Shown: piece by piece, positions 9,950-19,505 of the stretch
Layout of the letters: each line of letters begins with the position of its first letter
Position numbering within the stretch: the first letter of the stretch is position 1
NCBI GenBank assembly: GCA_003024175.1
Contig: MDYQ01000162.1
Coordinates: 21,652-85,651 of the forward strand
Direction: 5' to 3'
Source of the DNA: Planoprotostelium fungivorum
Lineage: Eukaryota; Evosea; Variosea; Cavosteliida; Cavosteliaceae
DNA length: 64,000 bases
The notes under the pieces: generated by a model
Databases searched by the model: none
What the model saw: the letters and a program-made list of their open reading frames with translations, nothing else
What the model was told of the DNA's origin: nothing
Translations under genes and position numbers: made by a program

Positions 9950-11839
9950 GTCACACGATTCACCTTTCTCCTTCCCCTTCTAGACGATTCTTCGCACAAT
10001 TGCATGCCTTCTGTGACGTTCTCTTCCATAAAGAGTCCTTCCAGTGTGGACGTGTAGAAGACTTGTATGTCTGGGTCATTTCCGGGCCTGACTTCGAATC
10101 TTATCTTCTGCGATGCTCTCGCGAAGGTGCGCTCGACGAGGTCAGTGCCCACGTTCTGTCTACCTCTGGGTCAGTTTTGTTCTCCATCTACAACGGTGTA
10201 GATGCACCTGGTCTTGTCGTTCAACGTCTTGATTCGGGAGAATAATTTGACGATCCTCTTGTAAGCTGGCCTCCTCGTCGGCTGCCTCCTCCAGCACCTG
10301 ACGAGCAACTTTTCCGCGAAAGGTGGTGCGTAATCTGGAATTTCTAACACCCTCTCTACTTTCTTCTGGCCGTGATACTCGAACTCTTGCTCTCTACAAC
10401 GATCCAACGCTCGACTCTTCGTCAGACACTCCCACATCAGGACACCTGCGCCGCGTGAGGATTCTCACGGAAATTTCTCACCCACCAAAACTGTACACGT
10501 CCGATTTTTCCGTGAAATTTGAGTCAGCCTCCCAGGCTTTGAGACTATCAGACCTCCCTATTCCCCCGTAATCAAAATCTCCCAACTTGATCTGAGTCAT
10601 CGTTCCATCCAATCGGACAGACTCCGGCGTCAGATCTATCAGATCTGTCATTCTCCACGAGATCGTGGAGCATCTCACTCTTGTGGAGGAGCGGTGGGTC
10701 TCGCGTGTGGAGGTAGTTCATTCCCTGGGAGATACCGGACAAGATGTCGATCATCTGCTCGCCCGTTATCCGTTGTAGAGGATTATCTAGAAAGTATCGC
10801 AGGCGCCAGACGTCTATAAAGGTGAGTTCACGTGATGATGAGACGATCACGTCTCAACGATGATGTGATGGTGGTGAGAGAAGAACACACCTTCTGCACC
10901 GAAATCTTCCGTGATGAAACTGTTTGGAGAGATGGTGTATCCCATCATGAGGAGCAGATTGTGATGTCTGATCTCCCTGCCGCATCATCAACTCTACCTC
11001 CTCCATCTGATGTCACCTCAAATATCGATCCATTTCATCGATGAAAACTTGCGTCGAATCTTCTAGAACGTGTGACATGTCCGCAACGAGAACTGTCTGA
11101 CTGAAAAAGATGCCCCTGTTACGCATTGAGATGAGATGGAAGACGATCACGTGTCCATTACCTCCGCAGAGGTATGCCCTGTGAATTGAGAGGTGAACTA
11201 ACGACTTTGACTTGATCGGGTTCGACTTGGAAGTGGGGCTCTGGGTATAGATCGGCTGGAGAAACAGAGGACGCATCTTCCTCTGATCCTGTGTCCGATG
11301 ATGTCAATCCGCACGAATCGATGGCTGATCTTCGCTCAGCATCACTTTTTCTTCCACGTCTGTATCTCATCACCTCCCGAGCTGCTGTTCAGACTACTCC
11401 ATGTTGGACTGAGGAACTGTTTCGAGATTCTGGGAGAGAGACCGAGTGGCTGATCTGGTTCTTCTTCTGTATATTCGAAGAAGTCGGCCTGTCGTGGTGA
11501 GTCGCATGTTGAAATGTTACAATCTGCAGCTCACGGGATCTAATTCTTCATCGCTGCTGCCAGAATTATCGAACGAGACACGATCTCCCTGATCGATTCC
11601 GCCCGGAGAAGCATCGAACGTGTAACAGTCGATGAACTGACATTATGATATCAATCCAAATTGATGCATCATGCATAGACAGTCCTCACCTCAATCTTAA
11701 CTTGTGGAATGTTCTTGGTGGGTGCTGGCCATCCTGTAGATGATGTTGAAGACAACCCCAGCAGATTCGGCAGCTCTTCCGACGAGGAATGGTTGATTGG
11801 CGTCTCAGCCCTCAACCATCTCCCCCCTGCTGACATCAT
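9132..11839 (-). CDS. TKL-type pseudokinase with C-terminal ABM-like domain
   Basis: Starts at MMSAGGRWLRAETPINHSSS (11839) and has at least ten exons. After a Ser-rich N-terminal region comes a kinase fold: REIRHHNLLLMMGYTISPNS, ISQGMNYLHTRDPPLLHKNL, TQIKLGDFDYGG, EKSDVYSFG, VLEIPDYAPPFAEKLLVRCW. These align with tyrosine-kinase-like kinases, but key residues are missing. The VAVK lysine position reads TVLVADM, the HRD motif reads HKN, DFG reads DFD, APE is not recognisable and the glycine loop is not visible. After the kinase come a segment GTDLVERTFARASQKIRFEV and a last exon with SPMLRTIPGYCGSVCIYDTE and LIHLWASMQHIENTFKGG, which resembles the dimeric ABM/EthD fold. Likely a scaffold rather than an enzyme. 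The start and some N-terminal junctions are uncertain. Confidence 0.75.
9586..9599. other. Perfect palindrome CTACAACGTTGTAG inside intron
   Basis: Self-complementary copy of the recurrent motif, inside the pseudokinase-gene intron that precedes the exon QEGATCALVVRLEIITGD. Confidence 0.8.
9909..9950. repeat. (ATC)n/(GAT)n microsatellite in pseudokinase intron
   Basis: About 13 uninterrupted ATC triplets, read as GAT/ATG on the coding strand, inside an intron near the 3' part of the pseudokinase gene. Confidence 0.95.
10187..10202. other. Intron hairpin with CTACAACG motif
   Basis: On the coding (minus) strand CATCTACA pairs with TGTAGATG around a CCGT loop, within the intron after the kinase domain (exon end LNDKTR) and a few bases from the 5' splice site. 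Confidence 0.7.
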
Positions 11840-12815
11840 CTTTGCTTCCCCCGCTGCGGCTGTGGCCTTTCGGTTGCTCAGATTTCGTGGTAGATCTCAT
11901 TGTGACCTTAGCTTCAGGTGCTCCAATTCTCCATGGTTGAGTAGAAGTGCCGTGGGGCATTGATAGAGGTCCAGTGGAGCTGAGAGAACAGTACAGAGGG
12001 CCGAGCGCCCAGATCTTTTAATCAATAGATAGACCATTGATGATGGACGGGGTGAGATGAGAGAGCGTAAGAAGGGTGCGAAATTGATATGGAATACGTT
12101 TTATTCAGGTGAATCATCATGTTGTGTTTCAGCATCGTGTGAACTCGTGTTTTAGCTGAGGTGATTGAAGGTCGCTTATCGTGGCATATTATAGGTCGGG
12201 ATTGTGCATTGTGCTCCTTCTCGTGAAATGGTTGAATGGATGCGTGGCGCATTACATCATAACGTGAGAGTGTTTGTTGTGAGGTGATGAGAGGTCACCT
12301 GAACCTTGTCGCTGTCCATCTCGATGCTGAACTGTCCTCAACCTCACGATGATTACGTCACCACATCCAAAAGTCCTGAATCGGCTGACCTACCTCTTCT
12401 CTCCTCGTGACGCACTGCTGATCTCAACACCACCTTCCATTGTCGCCCGATCAGCCCGATCTCTTCCCTCCCCTGTGACCTACCCCATCGTCTCTCTCAC
12501 CTCTTCTCTCTCCTTCAGGTCTCATCGTCAGAGTGCCCTGTTCGATTGTGATGGACTTCCACGATGATCACGTGGCTGACGTTCTTGAAGTTTCATAGGA
12601 CAACGGATTCGCTCACCTCTTTCTTCAGACTTCACAAATTTCTCGTCCTGACGTCACGATATGGTTGTCGACATTCGAATTCGTAACAGCAATTTTGGTA
12701 CATTTATGTCTACATTGCTCGTTCAGAACAAAAGTAGGTGTATCACAACCGTCTGCGTCATCGGCATTCCTTCGTGGACACACACAGACAACACACGCAC
12801 GTCTATACTACAAAC
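11840..12815. other. Intergenic region between pseudokinase and S53 peptidase genes
   Basis: Divergent promoter region of about 1 kb. Open frames here lack family signals. On the minus strand a short ATG frame at 12323 (MDSDKVQ followed by a GTGACC donor) could be an upstream first exon of the pseudokinase gene, but no in-phase acceptor could be confirmed. Confidence 0.4.
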
Positions 12816-14519
12816 ATGAGGGCCACTCTGCTCGCTCTCACCATCTTCGCATGTGCTGCCGCCGTCACATTCAACGCACCCCAGCGTCACCACTGTGCAT
12901 TCCAGAGCTCTGACGACTGTCGCTCTCCTTGGACTCGCACCAACAGAGCCAGACCTAGTGATATGCACAAGGTCGTCGTCTCCATCAAGCACAAGGAGAA
13001 TGCTGCTGCCGATTGTGATTCCCTGATCTACCAACTCGCTGAGCCCAACTCCACCATGTACGGAAAGTACTTGACCATGGAGGAGGTCAACCACAGATTC
13101 AGATCATACGAGAACCTCAACGCCGCCCAGAGCTGGTTGGAGAGACAAGGTTTCGAGACCGTCACCAAGGGATTCTGGATCGAGATCGAGGCACCTATTT
13201 CTCAATTAGAAGAGGTCTTTGACGCCGAATTCCACCACTTCACCACCCAGGGCAAGTTCATCACGAGAACCAAGAAGTACACCATCCCCGAGGAAGTCGA
13301 GGCTCACATTGACTTCATCTCCAACACCGTTGTATTCCCCCCCGTCAACGCTCACATCTACGCACCCCTCGACGCCGCCGCTGCCACCGGCACCGTGACT
13401 CCATCCGTAATCAACAAGGTCTACAATGTCAAGTCGAACAAGGGAGCTACCAAGGGAACCCAGGCCCTCTTCGAGGCCCTCGGCCAGCAGTTCTCCCCCG
13501 ACGATCTCGCCACCTTCCAGTCCACATACAACCTCCCCAAGCAGCCCGTTGCCAAGATCGTCGGCACCAACGATGGCAGCCAGTGCTCATACAACCCCAA
13601 CGCTTGTGTCGAGGCCAACTTGGACGTCCAGTACCTCATGGCCGTCTCTCAAGGAGCTCCCACTTGGTTCTGGTCCATCGATCAGAGCGCTCAAGATCCC
13701 TTCTACGCATGGGTCCAGGCTCTCGGTAACACACAGAACCCCCCTCTCGTTCACTCCATCTCTTACGGATCCATCGCCACCGAAGACGATCAGAACGACA
13801 TGAAGTCTTTCAACACCGAGCTCTGCACTCTTGGAACTCGTGGAGTCACCGTCTCCGTCTCATCTGGAGATGATGGAGTCGCCAACTTTGAGGCCAGAAG
13901 CGACCCATCTGCCTGTGGATTCAACCCCTCTTTCCCCGCCACTTCTCCTTACGTCGTCGCCGTCGGAGCCACTCAGGGACCCGAGTCTGGTCAACCCGAA
14001 GTCGCATGTTCGTCTGCCACCGGTGGCATCATCACCACTGGAGGTGGTTTCTCTGTCACCTTCGACGTCCCCTCTTACCAGTCTGCCGTCGTCTCCAACT
14101 ATTTGAAGAACGGCCCCAACCTTCCCCCCTCTTCTCAGTTCAACGGAAAGGGTAGAGGATACCCCGACATTGCTCTCCTCGGTTTCAACTACGAGGTCGT
14201 CATCGCTGGACAGCAGTATGGAGTCTCCGGTACTTCTGCTTCTTCTCCCGTTTGGGCCGGATTCCTCTCTCTCATCAATGCGAGAAGATTAGAGGCTGGC
14301 AAGCCCGCCCTCGGTTTCGTCAACCCTGCCCTCTACAAGTTGGCCTCCACCAAGGGAATCTTCAACGATATCACTACCGGAGAGAACAACTGCTGCGCTG
14401 GACAGGGAAGCCCAGTGTGCTGCACTTATGGTTTCACTGCCTCCACTGGATGGGATCCTCTTACTGGTCTCGGATCCGTCAACTTCAACGCACTCTCTGC
14501 CGCCCTTCTCAAGGCTTAA
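12816..14519 (+). CDS. Secreted S53 (sedolisin/TPP1-type) serine peptidase
   Basis: A single open exon of 567 residues. The ATG at 12816 opens on a signal peptide (MRATLLALTIFACAAAVTFN). A pro-kumamolisin activation domain follows (about residues 45-190, including YGKYLTMEEVNHRF). The peptidase domain has the Ser-Glu-Asp triad of the family: Glu266 and Asp270 in ACVEANLDVQY, and Ser474 in SGTSASSPVWAGFLSL. The C-terminal STGWDPLTGLGSVNF carries the Ca2+-binding aspartate. Family members are acid endopeptidases or tripeptidyl peptidases of lysosomes, phagosomes or the medium. The gene has no introns, unlike nearly all neighbours, and codon use is strongly C-ending, suggesting high expression or a late arrival by retroposition or transfer. 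Confidence 0.95.
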   Translation: MRATLLALTIFACAAAVTFNAPQRHHCAFQSSDDCRSPWTRTNRARPSDMHKVVVSIKHKENAAADCDSLIYQLAEPNSTMYGKYLTMEEVNHRFRSYENLNAAQSWLERQGFETVTKGFWIEIEAPISQLEEVFDAEFHHFTTQGKFITRTKKYTIPEEVEAHIDFISNTVVFPPVNAHIYAPLDAAAATGTVTPSVINKVYNVKSNKGATKGTQALFEALGQQFSPDDLATFQSTYNLPKQPVAKIVGTNDGSQCSYNPNACVEANLDVQYLMAVSQGAPTWFWSIDQSAQDPFYAWVQALGNTQNPPLVHSISYGSIATEDDQNDMKSFNTELCTLGTRGVTVSVSSGDDGVANFEARSDPSACGFNPSFPATSPYVVAVGATQGPESGQPEVACSSATGGIITTGGGFSVTFDVPSYQSAVVSNYLKNGPNLPPSSQFNGKGRGYPDIALLGFNYEVVIAGQQYGVSGTSASSPVWAGFLSLINARRLEAGKPALGFVNPALYKLASTKGIFNDITTGENNCCAGQGSPVCCTYGFTASTGWDPLTGLGSVNFNALSAALLKA

Positions 14520-14623
14520 GAGAAATGTTGCTATAAATATGATTGTTTTACTGTTTCCTTCGTATGTTTTTGTTCATCATCGGATGTTTATTGAACAACA
14601 TCTTGTATGCACGTTGACGCCAC

Positions 14624-14686
14624 ACATGATGTCTAATGTCTCTCATTATCACTTCACATGATGTATAATGTCTCTCATTATCACAT
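14624..14686. repeat. Two-copy 32-bp direct repeat downstream of S53 gene
   Basis: The unit ACATGATGTCTAATGTCTCT + CATTATCACTTC occurs at 14624 and again, with one change, at 14656. It lies between the convergent S53 and PP2C genes. Confidence 0.85.
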
Positions 14687-14754
14687 CCCATGGGATGTCT
14701 GATGATGAACAGTAAGAGAAGGGTTTCAATAGACTTTTATTACAAGCTCATCGA

Positions 14755-16454
14755 TTACAGAGCGGAGCAGATGATCGTAACGTTGTCCCTGCACTCGCTG
14801 CTTCCCAAGGCCGTGTTCATCAGCTTACGGACCATGTCGGACGTGTTGCTCATCCCGTTCACCATCTCTGCCGCCTTCTCGAACGTCATCACATCCCACA
14901 GCTGATGCACGTCAGTTCTCTTCTCTGAGACGACAGATCTCATGCAAGTGACGTGATGATGTAGAACACGATGATGGTGAAGAACATGATGATGATCTCA
15001 CCCCATCAGAAGCGAGGATGAGAGTGTCTCCTGGTGAGATTGGAACTACGGGGCTGATGAACGGATCTGCGATGACTCCCGTCTTCTCTCCTGGTTTCTT
15101 CATGCAGTGATCTCCCAACACTCTACAGATGGCAAGACCTGTCTCAACGTCATCATGATGATCACATGTCTTTAGAACATGATGATGATGATGTCGATGG
15201 TGATGATGACACTCGATGTGATATCTCACCGTGGAGTCTCGATTGGTTGTCTGATATCTCGATTCCCATGTCTCTCAGTCTCTTCAATTCCTGCGGATTA
15301 TCTTTCATCTTGTGATCGAACGTTAACTCGATGGCCTTGCCCTCTCGACTGTCCCAAACTCATCAGATGAAATTGGGACTCCCCCTCTCACCATAATATC
15401 GCAGAAGAGTCTCCCACGTTGGCAGCCTGGACATATCTCTGACCCTCATGAGTCCAGAAGAAGACGACTGTAGCTGTTGTCCCCTCGAATTGGTAGGTAG
15501 ACAGCTCCTCGTCTACTTCTAAGAAGGTCTGCTGGAAGATGTCGTTCAATTCGTAGGGTCTCTTCAGTGAATCGAGTTTCTTGTGAAATTTCTAAAGAGG
15601 GTGAGGACGTGAGGGTGATGGCTCGTTGTAGATGGATGCTATTTTTAGATCTCATTACCTCGGGGAGTAAGCGTCTGGCAGCCTCGGCGGCGTTTCGATC
15701 GGCGTGACCGTCGCAGACGGAGAAGAAAGCTTGATCTCCCTCCTCGTAAAAGGGACACATCGTGACGTATTCGTCCTGAAATTTCGTCGGCTTTCCATCA
15801 CCGTACGTACGTACCTCGTTCTGAAACTGCATCTTACGCTTCCCATCTACAATGAATTCCTTCTTCTCCTTCTTCGCCCTCTTCAGGCCCCCTGGGTCGG
15901 TCAATACGTAACTCGAATTTTCATTGGATTCTCACCGGGATTCAATTCCGTCTTGACTGCGTATTCCACTACGACTCCATTGGTGATCATTGTAGATAGA
16001 GACCTCTCCTCTACAACGGAGCTTGAAGGTGAAGCCGGCCCACCGAAGAAATTCGTGATGTTGATCCTCCTCGAATTGATTGTTCCGTATTTATCCGGCT
16101 CACTCTCTGTCGGAGGTCACGTGACATCGAGGACGTACGGTACGTACCGAGGTCGAGTGAGGTGGTGTTCGTCTCTAGAGATTTGAGTAGGGCGTCGGCG
16201 TCGACGTTGTTGAGTCCAAAATTGGCGGGAAGTTTGTCTTTGTCTTGCGCGGCCACCACTTCCCTCTTCTCGATCGGCGCCGACTGTTTCCTTCAGCTCC
16301 CATACGGAGAATAAAATGAAATAAAATCGAATAAAACGAATCGAACGGAACCCACATCGAGGAGTCGGACGTTCTTTCCTGCTTTCCTTCCCAGTGTAAT
16401 TGCACCGTTGTTGCCCGTCTTACTGAACATCTTACTCAGATCTTCGTCCTCCAT
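14755..16454 (-). CDS. PP2C-type protein phosphatase
   Basis: Starts MEDEDLSKMFSKTGNNGAIT and runs through about nine exons to TAA at 14755. PP2C (PPM) motifs in order: DEYVTMCPFYEEGD (metal-binding Asp region), FFSVCDGHADRNAAEAARRL, FFWTHEGQRYVQAANVGDSS, LAICRVLGDHCMKK, PISPGDTLILASDGLWDVMT and SSECRDNVTIICSAL. The DGH Asp, the SDG Asp and the final DN pair are all kept, so metal binding and activity are expected. The usual DGHG reads DGHA. The first RxxMED motif is replaced by a FQDEY segment, which is a deviation from the family norm. Mn/Mg-dependent Ser/Thr phosphatase; substrate unknown. Confidence 0.9.
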
Positions 16455-16569
16455 TTTGCCCTGATGATGTCATCATCGTTCGACGAAAATTTCTCGCCAC
16501 CTTGTTTCCTCTCAGGCTGACGAAACGAGACGTTGATTTGGGTGAGCTACCGGCAGAGCCTGAAGACAG

Positions 16570-17476
16570 TCAGTCGATGATGCCGAAGATGATCTCACTG
16601 CCGTGTGTCTTCATCGTGCCGAAAGGTGAAGAGTGCTGCGAGCTCTTTGAGAGTCTCTTCTCTGTCGGTTCTACCTGTAGACAGCCGTTCAGTCGCATGC
16701 GATGTGATGATGATGGAAGATGGATGAGCTCACATCGGGTGATGTGGGTGTGGAATGAGCCTCGGGAGAGACAACGTTAGAGGCAGGTGCACTGTTTGAC
16801 TTCTTTCCAATCCTCTTTGTTCGTGTGAAAAAGTCCATGAGGGGCTTGCGAAGAGAGAAACCTCCCTGTCCACGGTCACATGGGATGTCACGCGATGAGA
16901 GGTCCGCGGAGATGATTGTGATGGACGTCACCTTCTCCTTCTTTGGATCGTCTTTGGGGGAGTTGAGATTGGAGCTGGAGGTAGATGTTACGTTTGAAAA
17001 GGTCTTCCTCTCTCTCTGTGTGATGACCTGTGGAAGATTGGATAATGGACCAAGATCCGATGTAGGTGATATGATATGATATGGAAAGAAGAATAGAGGA
17101 GTACGACGATCACCTCTTCTGCATTGGGTGATTTGGCGGCGATTTGTGAGTTCACGGTCTGGAGGCTTGTCTCTAATTGACCAATCTTCTTTGACCCTCT
17201 ATCATCTAATTTGGCTTCTATAATTTTTCTCTCGAGACGATCCTTCTCTGCAACAAGCGCCGGAAGATCATACGATTCATACTCGTCTTGTGCCCGATTC
17301 GTTCTCAGTGAGAGAAATTGTGTCTTCATGGCCTCCATCACCCTGCCTCCTATCCAGACGTCAACATCTCTAAATGTCTATAACAACATGGATATCATAA
17401 CGACCATTTTCTCACCTTTTCGCTCCGGACGAGGTTGCCGTGCAGGTGCCGCCGGTCGAGCCGGGCCATCCTCCAT
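16570..17476 (-). CDS. Coiled-coil protein, function unknown
   Basis: Starts MEDGPARPAAPARQPRPERK (17476). A second exon gives DVDVWIGGRVMEAMKTQFLS and a heptad-rich stretch ending QLETSLQTVNSQIAAKSPNA, predicted coiled coil (about residues 35-100). A Ser-rich linker, then GGFSLRKPLMDFFTRTKRIG with KKSNSAPAS, and a final exon ending MKTHGSEIIFGIID before TGA at 16570-16572. About 230 residues. The first and second halves keep one frame only if a GAG acceptor is used before RKTFSNV. No family recognised; the basic and Ser-rich C-terminal half may carry phosphorylation sites. Confidence 0.6.
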
Positions 17477-18147
17477 GGCAATGTATAGTGCAAGGTTTCA
17501 GATGTTTAGAACGTATGCGACCTCCCTGCTGTAGACGATGCAACGTTTCACGCCGATTCCTTCACTTCAGGATCACGAATAAGAGACAACTGTCGGCTCT
17601 GCTGTGGGTGTGCGTGTGTTTGATGCGGAGTTTCTTTTTCATCTGGATAGAATATATTTTCCACTCTCAGGTTCTCTTCTCATCCACTATCTGCCCTCCT
17701 AAGTGGTAGATTGATCCTTCGTTTGGACACCAGCCCCCAGCATGGTAAGACATCGAGTGACATGCATGTTGCTCGAGCGTGACATCGCAGAGACGATATG
17801 CTCTCCGTCCTCTGGACACGAAAGTGTTGAATCGAATAGTACTCGGATAAAACATCCTAAAGATCTAAATTACAACGATCGTAGCTGTGTTGACCGATCA
17901 ACATGAGAAGGACCTTAGACTGTGTAGGATCGTAGTTGACGCTATCAAAGCACTGAGACATCAACCTCCCAAGACATGGATTCCACTCCTTCTAAAGAAG
18001 TCTTACATCGTTACATCCATCTTCTCAACCACAGGTACAATTCAACGTTCGTCTATTTATTTGCAAGTCCACCACGATGTGTCCCCCTCTGGCCGTGATT
18101 CGATCACACAACCCAGACTCATTCAACCGTCTCAAACTGTAGAACTT
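17477..18147. other. Mostly unassigned region with one possible exon
   Basis: A stretch open from 17887 on the plus strand contains DQHEKDLRLCRIVVDAIKAL and RHQPPKTWIPLLLKKSYIV and looks exon-like, followed by a possible GTACAA donor. No ATG in that frame and no family match, so it is not called as a gene. Confidence 0.3.
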
Positions 18148-18376
18148 CTCATCGCCCAAGCCAGGTTCTTACACCTGGCCTATAGGGTCATGTGAGACTC
18201 TTCCAGCTGATTCAGAAGCTTCGCCTGGGGATACACTTCCACCTCAGCTGTACCACAAGGATCCACAGACATCTTTCATTCTGCTTCTCCTTGTCTTTTC
18301 ATCTTCTGTCGCTGCTGGGCTCAGCCCCGACGAGTGCATTGACGTCCGACGTGGTTGTGACTGAGGCTTCTTCGTT
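18148..18376. repeat. Local duplicate, copy A (partner at 18552-18780)
   Basis: About 230 bp direct repeat, roughly 80% identical by eye to copy B and free of internal indels over most of its length. Both begin CTCATCGCCCAAGC and share long identical blocks such as the one reading CACAGACATCTTTCATTCTG. Copy A carries an in-frame TGA where copy B, read on the minus strand, encodes Arg. Copy A is therefore the non-coding or decayed member if the minus-strand frame is real. Confidence 0.85.
18160..18179. other. Hairpin GCCAGGT/ACCTGGC, copy A
   Basis: Seven-base-pair stem with a six-base loop. The equivalent hairpin in copy B differs by a compensatory C-to-G and G-to-C pair. Confidence 0.65.
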
Positions 18377-18551
18377 CTTCTTTTCGTGCCGATGTCGATG
18401 TTCATTGGTTCTTCTTTCGTTTCGATCTGGAAGGTGATCAGATCACGTAATGAAATGGAAGAGAGATCACGTGTTATTCGATCGTCTGTTGATCATGGAA
18501 AGCATCTCGTGAGAACCCACGCTCGCACGACTTCCCCACACCTGGAGAGCT

Positions 18552-18780
18552 CTCATCGCCCAAGCGAGGTTCTTATACCTCGCCTATAGGGTCATGTGAG
18601 AGATCCAGAGTGTGACTCAGAAGGCTCGCGTGGGGATACAAATCCACCTCGGCTGTACCGCAAGGATTCACAGACATCTTTCATTCTGCTTCTCCTTGTC
18701 TTTTCATCTTCAGTCGTTGCTGAGCCCGTCCTCGACGAGTGCATTGACGTCCAACGTGGTTGTGACTGAGGGCTCATTGT
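18552..18780. repeat. Local duplicate, copy B (partner at 18148-18376)
   Basis: Second member of the direct repeat. It covers the 3' half and 3' end of the minus-strand reading frame 18592-19005, including the hairpin just past that frame's stop codon. Confidence 0.85.
18564..18583. other. Hairpin GCGAGGT/ACCTCGC, copy B
   Basis: Same position and loop length as the copy A hairpin, with the third base pair swapped from C-G to G-C. It lies immediately 3' of the minus-strand stop codon at 18592-18594. Confidence 0.65.
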
Positions 18781-19005
18781 TCTTGTTTTCGTATGGGGTC
18801 TGATCATCTGATCGTAACTCAGATTTCGGCTTTTCGCGTCTATCCTCCTTACCAAAGATGGAAGACTGGTGGGGAGGTTCTTTGATTCAAGAAAGAATTG
18901 ATCTCTCTCCTTCCATTGCAATTCTTGCGTCTGAGGAAAAATGAGATGGGGTTGCCAAATGTGTAATTTCTTCCAGTTTTCTGGTTTCACTCCAATGCGA
19001 CCCAT
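18592..19005 (-). CDS. Small hypothetical basic protein overlapping repeat copy B
   Basis: An uninterrupted 137-codon frame starting MGRIGVKPENWKKLHIWQPH. The first 50 residues look protein-like. The second half (QPRWTSMHSSRTGSATTEDE and following) is Ser/Arg rich and lies inside the duplicated element. A plus-strand frame through the same repeat is also open in both copies (RIHRHLSFCFSLSFH), so the coding strand is not settled. No family recognised. Confidence 0.35.
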   Translation of the reverse strand: MGRIGVKPENWKKLHIWQPHLIFPQTQELQWKERDQFFLESKNLPTSLPSLVRRIDAKSRNLSYDQMIRPHTKTRTMSPQSQPRWTSMHSSRTGSATTEDEKTRRSRMKDVCESLRYSRGGFVSPREPSESHSGSLT

Positions 19006-19505
19006 GTTCTACAACGAGAACGGTTACGCCTCACACAGATGGCCATCTATGAGCTCTGTCATCTCAGAGATTGGCCTCCTACAGGCGAATCTGTAATCTC
19101 AAGAATGAATGGCTGCATCTTACACTTCGACGATGATCACTGTACTATAGCATCTATAACTCGAAGGGTAGGACGTCTCATCATATATATAGACTGTCCA
19201 ATTACGGTCTCGATTTGAAGAACTCATCTGGCTTCGTGTGGCTGCCAGCTCGGGGGAATTCTGCGACCGGACTACAACTGAAAGCTGAACCGATCAGCTG
19301 TCATCCTCTAACGGCCCACCCTGCAGGGACGGCTGAACAGAAGGTAATGCATTCCATTCATATCTCGATCCCTCTCAACATATCTTCTATGCGGGACATC
19401 ATCCCCTTCGATTGTCTCATTTATGGTAGTCTTCGGCTCTCCCAACTATACGATAAGTGTAGGTTGTCTCATCGATATAGACGTTGACATCTCGACATCT
19501 GCAAG
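19006..19505. other. Intergenic; upstream of the p101-like gene
   Basis: No supported gene. It contains one CTACAACG motif (19008-19015), next to the start codon of the 137-codon frame, and an A/T-rich block ATATATATAG near 19182, which could be a core promoter element. Confidence 0.4.

Noticed and set aside
10382-10420. Possible 36-nt intron in the pseudokinase ending at a CGTTGTAG acceptor
   Set aside because: The unspliced frame keeps the WECLT segment expected after DVYSFG, so it was treated as coding; the alternative cannot be excluded.
13421-14536. Several frames of 70-125 codons in other phases within the S53 gene
   Set aside because: Same cause: biased codons in a conserved real gene.
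16011-16018. CTACAACG at 16011 and another at 63523 as further non-coding motif copies
   Set aside because: Both lie in coding exons (PP2C SSVVEE and VPS33 NVYNED), so they were left out of the motif count.
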